Assembly (NCBI GenBank): GCA_016303095.1 | Contig: JAEDMH010000084.1 | Location: 1-9,955, forward strand | Direction of reading: 5' to 3' | DNA from: Lentisphaeria bacterium | Lineage (GTDB): Bacteria > Verrucomicrobiota > Lentisphaeria > Oligosphaerales > Oligosphaeraceae | DNA: 9,955 nucleotides | Part shown: piece after piece, positions 1 to 9,653 of the stretch | How the letters are laid out: every line of letters begins with the position of its first letter | Position numbering within the stretch: position 1 is the first letter of the stretch | The notes under the pieces: generated by a model | Told to the model about the DNA's origin: nothing | What the model saw: the letters and a program-made list of their open reading frames with translations, nothing else | Database searches by the model: none | Made by a program: the position numbers and the translations under genes

Positions 1-1
1 C

Positions 2-79
2 GACAAGGGCGTGCCTTATCTGGTGAGCGACTACTACTGGTTCCCCGGCGTGAACGTGGCTGGCGGCGAAAACCGGTAG
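2..79 (+). CDS. 3' end of an unrecognised gene (partial)
   Basis: This open frame enters from the left edge and ends at a TAG at 77-79, encoding 25 residues that include SDYYWFPGVNVAGGENR. I do not recognise the family from so short a tail. Support for it being real comes from context: a strong intrinsic terminator begins 27 bases after the stop, in the right orientation, and the frame reads on the same strand as every other gene here. The aromatic, glycine- and asparagine-rich end would suit a secreted or surface protein, but that is only an impression. Confidence 0.5.
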   Translation, partial: DKGVPYLVSDYYWFPGVNVAGGENR

Positions 80-105
80 TCTGTTTCCTCAAATTTATCC
101 GAAGG

Positions 106-151
106 AAGAGGTTGACCCTGCCAAGGCGGGGCCAGCCTCTTTTTTGTTTTT
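106..151 (+). terminator. Intrinsic terminator of the upstream gene
   Basis: Arm 106-120 pairs with arm 127-141 around the six-base loop CCAAGG. The stem is 15 bp with one A/C mismatch and two G-T pairs. It runs directly into a T-rich tract, TTTTTT, then G, then five more T. It lies 27 bases after the stop of the partial gene and should insulate purL from upstream transcription, implying that purL has its own promoter in 152-328. Confidence 0.9.
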
Positions 152-328
152 CTCTGGCTTGGGGGGGGGCGAGCTTGTCTGGGCAGGCAGGGGCGGCGGC
201 GCCCCGTGTCTGGTGAACTCCCAGGGGGGGAGGAGAGGAGGGCCAGGGGGGAGAGGTTATATTCTTCTGCTTTGCCGCAAGTTTGTGTGTGTCCTCCCCT
301 TTTTTGTTTTTCCCTCCTGAAAACACTC
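152..328 (+). promoter_or_regulatory. purL leader: G-tracts, hairpin, pyrimidine tract, weak promoter signals
   Basis: This 177-base gap must hold the purL promoter. It contains nine consecutive G at 161-169, G7 at 224-230, GGG at 240-242 and G6 at 246-251. A 6-bp hairpin lies at 190-205 (GGGGCG, loop GCGG, CGCCCC). TATATT at 258-263 is a possible -10 box, but no matching -35 is visible. From 292 to 318 the strand is nearly all pyrimidine. There is no AGGAGG-like ribosome site before the ATG at 329; instead CCCTCCT lies at 312-318. I see no recognisable purine riboswitch or PUR box. Confidence 0.4.
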
Positions 329-3300
329 ATGAGTACCGTATTTCGTGCGTTTGTCGAAAAGCGTCCTGGCTTTGATGTGGAGGCCCGCAATTTGCTGTCG
401 GACCTTCGGGAGACCTTGGGCTTGTCTGGGTTGACGGGATTGCGGCTGTTCAAACGCTATGACCTTTCGGGGCTCAGCGACGAGGAGTTTGCCCGGGCCC
501 GGGATTCCGTGTTGTCGGAACCCAACTGCGACGACGTCTATGTGGATGTTCACCCGGATCTGCCGGGGGCGTTGTGGTTTGCGGTGGAGTATTTGCCGGG
601 TCAATATGATGTCCGGGCGGATTCTGCGGCCCAGTGCATTCAGCTGTTGACCCAGAAGGAGCGTCCCCTGGTGCGCACGGCCACTCTCTATGCCCTCTTG
701 GGGGAGTTGACGGAGGAGGAGGTTTCCCGGGTGAAGAAATACATCATCAACCCGGTGGAGAGCCGGGAGGCGGTGATGGGGGTGAAGCCGGAGACTTTGG
801 AGATGACGGCGGAGATTCCCGGGGATGTGCGGGTGATGGAGGGGTTCTTGGCGTTGTCCGGGGAGGAATTGGAGGCGATGGTGAAGGGTCTTGGGCTGGC
901 CATGAGCGCCCAGGATCTGGCCTTTGTGCAGACGTATTTCCGGGAGGAGGAGCATCGGGAGCCCACCTTCACGGAGATCAAGGTCATTGACACCTACTGG
1001 TCGGACCACTGTCGCCACACCACTTTTCACACCAGTTTGGATTCGGTGGAGTTGCCGGGGGTGGAGTCGGCTCTTGGGGCGCCCATTCGTGCCGCCTTTG
1101 AGAAGTATTTGGAGATTCGGAGAGAATTGGGGCGGGAGGAGAAGACCCTGTGCTTGATGGATGCGGGGACCATTGGGGGGCGGGAGTTGAAGCGTCAGGG
1201 GAAGCTGGCCAACTTGGATGCCTCGGAGGAGATCAACGCCTGTTCCATTGAAGTGGAGGCGGAGATTGACGGGCGGAAGGAGCCCTGGCTGGTGATGTTC
1301 AAGAACGAGACCCACAACCATCCCACGGAAATCGAGCCCTTTGGCGGGGCGGCCACCTGTCTCGGGGGCGCCATCCGGGATCCCCTCTCCGGACGCTCCT
1401 ATGTCTATCAGGCCATGCGGATCACCGGAGCGGGGGATCCCCGGGTGCCTGTGGAGGAGACCCTCCCGGGCAAACTGCCCCAGCGGAAGATCACCCGCAC
1501 GGCGGCGGCGGGATACTCCTCCTACGGAAACCAGATTGGGCTGGCGGCGGGAAAGATTCAGGAGTACTACCATCCCGGATTTGTGGCCAAGCGACTGGAG
1601 CTGGGGGCGGTCATCGCCGCCGCCCCCAAGGCCAATGTGGTGCGGGAGCAGCCGGAGCCGGGAGATGTCATCCTCCTCATTGGCGGACGCACCGGGCGGG
1701 ACGGCTGCGGCGGGGCCACCGGCTCCTCCAAGGCCCACACCGAGGAATCCCTCCAAAGCTGCGGCGCCGAGGTGCAGAAGGGCAATCCCCTGACCGAACG
1801 CAACATCCAAAGGCTTTTCCGCCGTCCCGAGTTCTCCCGTCTGGTGAAGCGGTGCAACGACTTTGGGGCGGGTGGCGTCTCCGTGGCCATTGGGGAGCTG
1901 GCTCCCGGGCTGACCATCGATCTGGATGCGGTGCCCAAAAAATATGCGGGGTTGGACGGCACGGAGCTGGCGATTTCCGAATCCCAGGAGCGCATGGCCG
2001 TGGTGGTTGCCCCGGGAGACGTGGAGGCCGCCTTGGCTCTCTCCGCCCAGGAGAATCTGGAGGCCACGGCGGTGGCCCGGGTCACGGGAGAGGGACGCTT
2101 GGAGATGCAGTGGCGGGGACGCCCCATCGTCTCCCTCTCCCGGAAATTCCTGGACACCAACGGGGTGACCCAGCATGCCCAGGTGAAGGTGGAATCCCCC
2201 GATCCCGCCAAGAACCCCTTCCTGCCTCAGCCGATGGAGGACCTCCTCCCCCGCTGGATGGACACCATCCAGGAACTGAATGTCTGCTCCCAAAAGGGGC
2301 TGGTGGAGCGCTTTGACGGCACCATCGGGGCGGCCAGCGTCCTGGAGCCCTACGGCGGCAAGACCCGCCTGACCCCCAGCGAGGCCATGGTGGCCAAGCT
2401 TCCCGCCATGGGCCACACCGAGTGCTGCACCATCATGAGCCATGGCTATGATCCGGATGTGTGCTCCTGGAGCCCCTTCCACGGCGCCATCTATTCCGTG
2501 GTGGAGGCCCTGGCCAAATTGGCGGCGGCGGGAGGAGACGCCTCCCAAGCCCGACTCTCCTTCCAGGAATACTTCGCCCATCTGGGGGACGACCCGGTCA
2601 AATGGGGATTGCCCTTGGCGGCGGTCCTAGGGGGCTTGCGGGCCCAGCTGGAGTTTGGCACGGCGGCCATCGGAGGCAAGGATTCCATGTCCGGCACCTT
2701 CGAGCATTTGACGGTGCCTCCCTCCCTGGTGTGCTTTGCGGTGGTGGCGGGGGATGCCCGCCAGGTGGTCAGTCCCGAGTTCAAGGAAGCGGGGCATCCC
2801 GTGAGTTTGCTGCCCGTGGTCCGTCTGGCCGATGGCACCCCGGATTTTGAGGGATTGCGCCGGAATTTCGCCGCCCTCCATGGCTTGATCCAGGAGGGGA
2901 AGGTGCTGGCGGCCCAGACGGTGGGACGGGGCGGCATGGCCGCCGCCCTCTCCAAGATGTGCTTCGGCAATCTGGTGGGCTTCCGGGGAGAACTCCCCCA
3001 GGAACCCGGCGCTCTCTTCACCCCGGACTACGGGGCCATCCTGGTGGAAAGCCGGGAACCCCTCCCGGGATATCCCGTGGTGGGATACACCACCGATGAC
3101 GGCGCCATCACTGTGGGAACGATGCGCTATCCCCTCTACGAGGCCATCCCCGCCTGGGAACGCACCCTGGAGAAGATCTTCCCCACCCGGGCGGGAAAGA
3201 CGCCCTTGGCGACCTGGGAACCCTGCGCCCAGCGCAACTCCGCCAAGCCTGCCATCCGGGTGGCCCGCCCCCGGGTCCTCATCCCTGTCTTCCCCGGCAC

Positions 3301-4069
3301 CAACTGCGAGACGGACACCGCCCGGGCCTTTGCCCAGGCCGGCGCCATCCCGGAGCAGATTCTCATCCGCAATCTTTCCGCCGCCGATATCGAGGATTCT
3401 GTGGAGAAGCTGGTGACCGCTATCCGCAATGCCCAGATTGTGGCCTTCCCGGGGGGCTTCTCCGGAGGCGACGAGCCCGATGGCTCCGGCAAGTTCATCG
3501 CCACCACCTTCCGGAATCCCCGGGTGCGGGAGGCCATGGACGACCTCCTCCATCGACGGGACGGACTGGCCCTGGGCATCTGCAACGGCTTCCAGGCCCT
3601 CATCAAGCTGGGCCTGGTGCCCTACGGGGAAATCCTCCCCTCCCTGGAGAAGGACGCCCCCACTCTGACCTTCAATACCCTGGGACGACACGTGGCCACC
3701 ATGGCCCGCACCGTGGTCTCCTCCGTGAAATCCCCTTGGCTCCTTCACGCCAAAGTGGGGGATGTCCACGAGGTGGCCATCTCCCATGGGGAAGGGCGCT
3801 TCCATGCCACGCCCCAGCAAGTGGCGGAACTGGTGGCCAATGGCCAAGTGGCCTTCCAATACGCCGACCTGGAGGGACGCCCCGCCTTGGAGATGCCCTG
3901 GAATCCCAACGGCTCCGTCAATGCCATCGAGGGCATCACCTCCCCCGACGGCCGGGTGCTGGGGAAGATGGGACACTCCGAACGCACCTGGGACACCAAT
4001 CTGGGCAAGAACATCCCGGGGAACAAGGATCAGGGCATTTTCGCCAGTGGCGTGGAGTACTTCGCCTAG
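329..4069 (+). CDS. purL: Phosphoribosylformylglycinamidine synthase, single-chain (FGAM synthase)
   Basis: Catalyses the fourth step of de novo purine synthesis in the cytoplasm: FGAR + glutamine + ATP to FGAM. The 1246-residue product resembles the clade-II single-chain form known from Clostridia and Bacteroides. A PurS-like N-terminal part contains FAVEYLPGQYDVRADSAAQC. Then come SDHCRHT at 225-231, the ATP-site run KNETHNHP at 325-332, GGRTGRDG at 452-459, CNDFGAGG from 509 and GGKDSM at 782-787 in the second synthetase half. From about residue 980 a class-I glutamine amidotransferase domain follows, with nucleophile Cys1085 in GICNGFQ and His1216/Glu1218 in GHSER, so the triad is complete. 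The frame stays open back to a GTG at 206, but the 41 extra residues look non-homologous while MSTVFRAFVEKRPGFDVEA is a typical start; hence ATG 329. No Shine-Dalgarno sequence precedes it. Codon use shifts from TTG-rich and G-rich to CTC/CTG and C-rich along the gene. Confidence 0.97.
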   Translation: MSTVFRAFVEKRPGFDVEARNLLSDLRETLGLSGLTGLRLFKRYDLSGLSDEEFARARDSVLSEPNCDDVYVDVHPDLPGALWFAVEYLPGQYDVRADSAAQCIQLLTQKERPLVRTATLYALLGELTEEEVSRVKKYIINPVESREAVMGVKPETLEMTAEIPGDVRVMEGFLALSGEELEAMVKGLGLAMSAQDLAFVQTYFREEEHREPTFTEIKVIDTYWSDHCRHTTFHTSLDSVELPGVESALGAPIRAAFEKYLEIRRELGREEKTLCLMDAGTIGGRELKRQGKLANLDASEEINACSIEVEAEIDGRKEPWLVMFKNETHNHPTEIEPFGGAATCLGGAIRDPLSGRSYVYQAMRITGAGDPRVPVEETLPGKLPQRKITRTAAAGYSSYGNQIGLAAGKIQEYYHPGFVAKRLELGAVIAAAPKANVVREQPEPGDVILLIGGRTGRDGCGGATGSSKAHTEESLQSCGAEVQKGNPLTERNIQRLFRRPEFSRLVKRCNDFGAGGVSVAIGELAPGLTIDLDAVPKKYAGLDGTELAISESQERMAVVVAPGDVEAALALSAQENLEATAVARVTGEGRLEMQWRGRPIVSLSRKFLDTNGVTQHAQVKVESPDPAKNPFLPQPMEDLLPRWMDTIQELNVCSQKGLVERFDGTIGAASVLEPYGGKTRLTPSEAMVAKLPAMGHTECCTIMSHGYDPDVCSWSPFHGAIYSVVEALAKLAAAGGDASQARLSFQEYFAHLGDDPVKWGLPLAAVLGGLRAQLEFGTAAIGGKDSMSGTFEHLTVPPSLVCFAVVAGDARQVVSPEFKEAGHPVSLLPVVRLADGTPDFEGLRRNFAALHGLIQEGKVLAAQTVGRGGMAAALSKMCFGNLVGFRGELPQEPGALFTPDYGAILVESREPLPGYPVVGYTTDDGAITVGTMRYPLYEAIPAWERTLEKIFPTRAGKTPLATWEPCAQRNSAKPAIRVARPRVLIPVFPGTNCETDTARAFAQAGAIPEQILIRNLSAADIEDSVEKLVTAIRNAQIVAFPGGFSGGDEPDGSGKFIATTFRNPRVREAMDDLLHRRDGLALGICNGFQALIKLGLVPYGEILPSLEKDAPTLTFNTLGRHVATMARTVVSSVKSPWLLHAKVGDVHEVAISHGEGRFHATPQQVAELVANGQVAFQYADLEGRPALEMPWNPNGSVNAIEGITSPDGRVLGKMGHSERTWDTNLGKNIPGNKDQGIFASGVEYFA

Positions 4070-4094
4070 TTCCCCGAAGGACGCCACCTTTCCC

Positions 4095-4814
4095 ATGCCC
4101 TTTGCCGACAGCCACCTTCATCTCCCTTTGGTGGAATGGGGGGAGTGGAGAAAGGCGGGGCTGGCTTCCTGTGTGGTCTGCGCGGAACCGCCCCAGTGGC
4201 AGACGTGCCTGAATGCCTGTCAGATCCTGGGAGACGCGGCCATTCCCGCCCTGGGAGTCCATCCCTGGCATCTGGAGGAGTTCTCCCAGGACGAAACTCT
4301 GGCGCGGCTGGAAGCCCATCTCCTGGCTTGTCCCCGGGCTGCCCTGGGGGAGACGGGACTGGATCTGACGCCGGGGCGTCCTCCTCTGGAGTGCCAGCTT
4401 GCCTGGTGCAAGGCCCAACTGGCCTTGGCGAGTCGCCTCCAGCGGGTGGCCGTTCTCCATGTGGTGCGCGGCTGGGAGCCCCTCTGGCCCTGCTTGGACG
4501 CCTTTCCCCAGGTGCCTTTGATGCTCCACGGCTTCCGGGGAGGCATCCAGGAGGCCGCCCGCCTCCTCCGACGCCCTGGCGCCTATCTCTCCTTGGGATT
4601 CTTCCTCCTTCGGGCAGGACACCGCCTTAGGGAAACGGTGCGCTCCCTCCCCCAAGAACGCCTCCTGGTGGAGAGCGACGCCCCCTTTGGCGGCCATTCT
4701 CCCCGGGAACTGCCCCTCTTGGTGAATCATCTGGCCACCCTGCGGGGGGAAGATCCGGAGGGCCTGGCCCATGTCCTGGAAAAGAACCATCGCCTCCTCT
4801 TTGGGGAACGATGA
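4095..4814 (+). CDS. TatD-family metal-dependent hydrolase
   Basis: A 239-residue TIM-barrel amidohydrolase-like enzyme. TatD relatives are divalent-metal 3'-5' DNA exonucleases or D-aminoacyl-tRNA deacylases; which activity applies here cannot be read from the sequence. All expected metal ligands are present: His7 and His9 in DSHLHL, Glu86 in GETGLD, His122 in LHVVRG, His145 in LHGFRGG and Asp195 in ESDAPF. The GVHPWH and HGFRG variants match a TatD branch I associate with Bacteroidota-like bacteria, which is slightly shorter than the usual 255-265 residues. The frame is open further upstream inside purL, but ATG 4095 places the HxH motif at the normal distance from the N-terminus. GAAGGA at 4076-4081 may serve as a somewhat distant ribosome site. 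The gene starts 25 bases after purL, so cotranscription is likely. I leave the symbol empty because the TatD, YcfH and YjjV branches cannot be separated by eye. Confidence 0.93.
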   Translation: MPFADSHLHLPLVEWGEWRKAGLASCVVCAEPPQWQTCLNACQILGDAAIPALGVHPWHLEEFSQDETLARLEAHLLACPRAALGETGLDLTPGRPPLECQLAWCKAQLALASRLQRVAVLHVVRGWEPLWPCLDAFPQVPLMLHGFRGGIQEAARLLRRPGAYLSLGFFLLRAGHRLRETVRSLPQERLLVESDAPFGGHSPRELPLLVNHLATLRGEDPEGLAHVLEKNHRLLFGER

Positions 4815-4846
4815 GGCTCCTCCCTCCCATCGGACGCGCCTTTGTC

Positions 4847-4893
4847 TTGATTTTTTTTATAACTAATTCTCTTTCAACGACTTATAATTAGGA
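4847..4893 (+). promoter_or_regulatory. AT-rich pgi promoter region with TATAAT
   Basis: In GC-rich surroundings, 4847-4900 is strongly AT-rich. A perfect TATAAT lies at 4883-4888. Eight T at 4851-4858 could act as an upstream element. No good -35 hexamer is seen at 16-18 bp. TTATAA occurs twice (4857-4862 and 4882-4887), and CTAATT (4863-4868) with AATTAG (4886-4891) forms an inverted repeat overlapping the -10, a possible operator. If TATAAT is used, transcription would start near 4895, giving an untranslated leader of only about 9 bases. AGGA at 4890-4893 could be a weak ribosome site if transcription starts further upstream. Confidence 0.55.
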
Positions 4894-4903
4894 ATCAAAA
4901 TCC

Positions 4904-6535
<1,632 letters not shown>

Positions 6536-6549
6536 TGGCGCCTCGCCCC

Positions 6550-6556
6550 GGAAGAG
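6550..6556 (+). promoter_or_regulatory. Ribosome binding site that fixes the GTG start of the DUF4175-like gene
   Basis: GGAAGAG lies 7 bases before the GTG at 6564, in the 28-base gap after pgi. No ATG in this frame precedes the first membrane segment closely, so this site supports the GTG start. Confidence 0.55.
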
Positions 6557-6563
6557 CAGCACG

Positions 6564-9500
6564 GTGCCTCCCTCTCCTTCTCCTCAGAGCCTTTCCCGTT
6601 GCCCCCTGGAAAAGCGGGTGGCACGGGTGGCCTCCCGCCGGCGCCGGAGGGCGCTTCTTTGGCGGATGGTCTGGGCCCTGCTGTGTCTAGGAGGGCTGGG
6701 GGTATTGGTGGGGGAGAGATTCCGGGAGGAGCAGTGCGCCCTCATCCTGCTGGGAGGCGTGGCTTTGGCGGTTCTGCTGCTCCTCCGGGAGCTTGTCACC
6801 GGGCACTCCCGCTTCCCCGCGAGCCGGCTGTGCCGGGAGTTCCAGAGGGCTCTTCCCCAGGATGCCAATGCCCTGGAGTCCGCTGTGGAGTTGGAGCAGC
6901 GGGAAGCCCGGGGGGAGAGTCTCTCCCCCTTCCAGAAAGAGTATTTGGGGGAGTTGCAGGAGCGCTACCGGAGCCATTGGGAGGAATGGGCGGCGCAAGT
7001 GCCTCCCTGGCGCTCCGTCGGCCAGGGAAAATGGCTGGCGCTGGCGGCCGCAGGAATCCTGCTTCTGGGGTGGGGAGGACGCCATGCCTGGCGCCGCTTC
7101 GCCTTGGGACTCTTCGGGCCTCCCCCCCTGGCATTGACCCTGACCCCAGGAGCGGAGGTGCCCTTGCATCAGGATGTGATCCTGAACGCGACACTCCTGC
7201 GGTATGAGGGGAGGGACGGCGTGTGGCTGGAGGTGGACAGCGGGGGAGAGATGCGCCGGGAGCCCATGAATGCCGTAGGGGAGAAGGCCTGGGAGCTGAC
7301 CCTCTATGATGTCACCGAGAGCGGACGGGTGCGTGCCGTCAGCCGGGAGGGGGTCTCCCCCTGGAAGAAGCTCTCTGTCTATCGTCCCCCCGCCCCCCTC
7401 TCCGTGAAGATGGTGTGCACCCCTCCCCCCTATATGCGGCGGGAGATCCGGAAGTTTGACGCCTTTCAGGACGTGAAGCTGATGGAGGGGGAGGTCCTTT
7501 CCGTCTCCTGCGGGATGCCTGAGGGGGAGAGCTGGCATCTGGCGGGCAGGGAACCTTCCGGGCACTCCTTTGCGGTGTCCACTCCCCAAGGCTTTCTGCC
7601 GAAGGATGGGGCTGTCTACCATGCGGAGTATCAGCGGTCGCCCCATGTGGCCCGGGGAAGGGAGTTCCAGGTGCAGGTGACCCCGGACTATCCCCCCGTG
7701 GTGGAGATGCGGAGCCCCGGGGAAGAGGAGGAGATGACTCCTGCGGCCCCTCCGGAATGGGCGCTTCAGGTCTCCGATGACTTCGGCATCCGCCAGGTGG
7801 ATTTGCATTATGCCGTGGACGACCAGGCGGAGCAACGCCGGGAACTTTGGCGGGGGGAGGAGGCGCCCCGGGAATTGTCCCTAAGGCAGACCTTGGATTT
7901 CGGGGCGCTGCAGCCGGGCCAGGTGGTGCTGGCCTGGGTGGAGGCCAGGGACAATCGGGAACCCCAAGCGGGTCTGGGGCGGGGCAGGGCGGTCATTCTG
8001 ACCGTGAAGGAGGAGCAGGGGGAGGCGCCCCAGGCGGAGAACCAGAGCGGAGGAGAGAGCCGGCAACAGGCCATGGCGATCGCCGACCTCATCGCCGAGA
8101 CTAAACGCCTTCTGCGGGACACCCTGGGACTCTCCCAGGGGGAGGGCATCCGAACCCCGGAGGACACCCCACGGCGCCGCCGGGAACTCTCCCAGGATCT
8201 GGACCATCTCTCCCAGGCCATCCGGGGACGGGAAGCCCAGATTGCCCAGGCGGCCTCCCTGCCAACCCTGGGCCCCGGGGTGAGCGGCCCTCTCTTCCAG
8301 GCCTCCCAGGCAGTGGGAGAGGCGGCGGCTTTGGTGCAGGAGGGACAGGTGAAGGAGGCCATGCTGCCCCAGCGCCGGGCCTTGAGTCTGCTGAGTCGCC
8401 TGGAGGCCCTCCTGGCCCGGAATGCCCAGTCCTTGGCCGCCGGCGGTGGCGGGCAGGGGGAGGGGCAGGCCGCCGGAGAAGGGGCGGGAGAGCAGGAGGG
8501 ACGCCCCCCCTCGGAGGAGCGAGGGGATCGACGCTCCTCTTGGGAAAAGCTGCAACGTGCCCTGGAGGAAGTCCAAAGTCTTCGCGGCGCCTTGCAGGAA
8601 CTCTACTCGGATTTGCGCCCGGAGGATCGCCCAAAAATCCAGGAATTGGCGGAGCGGGCGGGAGCTTTGGTGCCCCAGGTGGCCTCCCAGGAAGGGGGAA
8701 GCCAAGCCGCGGAACCCCTCCGAAATGGAAGGGCGGAATTGCAGGCCATGGAGCAGGCCCTTCAGGAACATGCTCTCTCTCAAGGGAAAATGCGGGGGCA
8801 GCGGGCCTTGGTGTCCTTGGAAATGGCGGAGGAGGCTCTGGTGCGGGCCCTGCGCCAGGAGGCCCGGCTGCAGATGGAGCGACTGACCCACCAGGCGTCG
8901 GAGCTGGCCCAGCGTCAGGAGGCCTTGGCGGAGGAAAGCCAGGGGATGGGAGCCCCAGAGGGCGACGGGGCTTTGCGCCGGGAGGCTCGGGAGCGTCAAG
9001 CCGCCCTGGGGCGGGAGACCCAGGCGTTCCAGCAGGAACTCCAGGAAATGGCCCGGGAGCTGTCCCGTCGTTTTCCCCAGGCGGCCAGTGGGCTGGAGAA
9101 TTTGGTGGCCCAAAGCGCTCTGTCCCGGGAGGTGGGCACCGCCCAAAGCCGGGCCGTCAATGCCCTTTTGTATGGACGATATGACCTGGCCGCGGAGAAT
9201 CAGCGCCAGGCGGCGGAGGGGCTCCGCCAGTGGAGCGGGCGTCTGGCCCAGGCAAGTCAGGAGATTCCCCTGTATGGCCCCCGGGAGCTGGAGCAGGCCC
9301 TGGGGGAACTCCTAACCCTGCGGGAACGCCTCATCTCCTCCCAAAATACCGAAGGAAGGGAGGCCGCCCAGGAGGCCGCCCGACGCCTTCTGGAGGAGAT
9401 GGGGAAGGGATTTGGGCTGCCTGGGGTGTCCCAACTGGCGGAGAAGGTGGCCCAGGGAAGGCCGGAGGGGACGGTTTCCGCCTTGGACGAGGCGGCGGAA

Positions 9501-9632
9501 CTGCTGCGTCGGGAACTGGGAAGACTCCAGGGAAACCCGGGGCGGGAATGGAGGCAGAACGCCTCCCCGCCCCCGAGAAAATACCGTCCTCAAACCCAGG
9601 AATATTTCCGCCGTCTGACCCAGGAACCCTAG
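6564..9632 (+). CDS. DUF4175-like membrane-anchored coiled-coil protein
   Basis: A 1022-residue protein starting at GTG. After a short Arg-rich cytoplasmic-looking N-terminus (RRRRR near 25-29), two hydrophobic segments lie at about 31-50 and 58-75 and a third at about 157-171. Residues 185-485 look like beta-rich extracytoplasmic domains, with TPPPY at 286-290, VSDDFGIR at 403-410 and EARDN at 460-464, all patterns I recall in DUF4175-like proteins of PVC bacteria. From about 490 to the end it is Gln/Glu/Ala/Arg-rich and helical, probably coiled coil, broken by a Gly/Glu-rich linker at 626-658. The C-terminus, KYRPQTQEYFRRLTQEP, is also typical. Relatives often stand beside MoxR ATPases, DUF58 and von Willebrand A proteins, suggesting envelope chaperone or assembly work, but no molecular function is established and none is visible here. 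The gene lies 28 bases after pgi and is probably cotranscribed with it. The coding strand is G-rich throughout. Confidence 0.85.
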   Translation: MPPSPSPQSLSRCPLEKRVARVASRRRRRALLWRMVWALLCLGGLGVLVGERFREEQCALILLGGVALAVLLLLRELVTGHSRFPASRLCREFQRALPQDANALESAVELEQREARGESLSPFQKEYLGELQERYRSHWEEWAAQVPPWRSVGQGKWLALAAAGILLLGWGGRHAWRRFALGLFGPPPLALTLTPGAEVPLHQDVILNATLLRYEGRDGVWLEVDSGGEMRREPMNAVGEKAWELTLYDVTESGRVRAVSREGVSPWKKLSVYRPPAPLSVKMVCTPPPYMRREIRKFDAFQDVKLMEGEVLSVSCGMPEGESWHLAGREPSGHSFAVSTPQGFLPKDGAVYHAEYQRSPHVARGREFQVQVTPDYPPVVEMRSPGEEEEMTPAAPPEWALQVSDDFGIRQVDLHYAVDDQAEQRRELWRGEEAPRELSLRQTLDFGALQPGQVVLAWVEARDNREPQAGLGRGRAVILTVKEEQGEAPQAENQSGGESRQQAMAIADLIAETKRLLRDTLGLSQGEGIRTPEDTPRRRRELSQDLDHLSQAIRGREAQIAQAASLPTLGPGVSGPLFQASQAVGEAAALVQEGQVKEAMLPQRRALSLLSRLEALLARNAQSLAAGGGGQGEGQAAGEGAGEQEGRPPSEERGDRRSSWEKLQRALEEVQSLRGALQELYSDLRPEDRPKIQELAERAGALVPQVASQEGGSQAAEPLRNGRAELQAMEQALQEHALSQGKMRGQRALVSLEMAEEALVRALRQEARLQMERLTHQASELAQRQEALAEESQGMGAPEGDGALRREARERQAALGRETQAFQQELQEMARELSRRFPQAASGLENLVAQSALSREVGTAQSRAVNALLYGRYDLAAENQRQAAEGLRQWSGRLAQASQEIPLYGPRELEQALGELLTLRERLISSQNTEGREAAQEAARRLLEEMGKGFGLPGVSQLAEKVAQGRPEGTVSALDEAAELLRRELGRLQGNPGREWRQNASPPPRKYRPQTQEYFRRLTQEP

Positions 9633-9635
9633 CCC

Positions 9636-9653
9636 ATCCCCCCCCAGGGGGAT
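9636..9653 (+). repeat. Hairpin just after the DUF4175-like stop codon
   Basis: ATCCCCC at 9636-9642 pairs perfectly with GGGGGAT at 9647-9653 around a four-base loop. It begins 3 bases after the stop codon. No T-run follows, so it is not a standard intrinsic terminator; it might protect the 3' end of the message. Confidence 0.5.

Noticed and set aside
206..328. Extended purL start at GTG 206
   Set aside because: The added 41 residues are low-complexity translation of G- and T-rich leader with no ribosome site, and homology to PurL begins at ATG 329.
634..990. Overlapping + strand frames inside purL, pgi and the DUF4175-like gene
   Set aside because: Their products are Gly/Pro/Arg/Ser-rich frame-shift translations of the real genes, with no motifs and no start signals.
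257..2581. 774-codon open frame on the - strand opposite purL
   Set aside because: It is a shadow of GC-rich codon use: the + strand frame has every PurL motif, while the antisense product is Gly/His/Leu/Gln-rich with no recognisable domain. The same applies to 2627-4096, 3936-4790, 4895-6562, 6687-7835 and 7881-9146.
4809..4858. Possible intrinsic terminator between tatD and pgi (CGATG/CATCG stem, later T8)
   Set aside because: The stem is only 5 bp with a large loop, and the T-run starts 18 bases after it. The T-run fits better as part of the AT-rich promoter.
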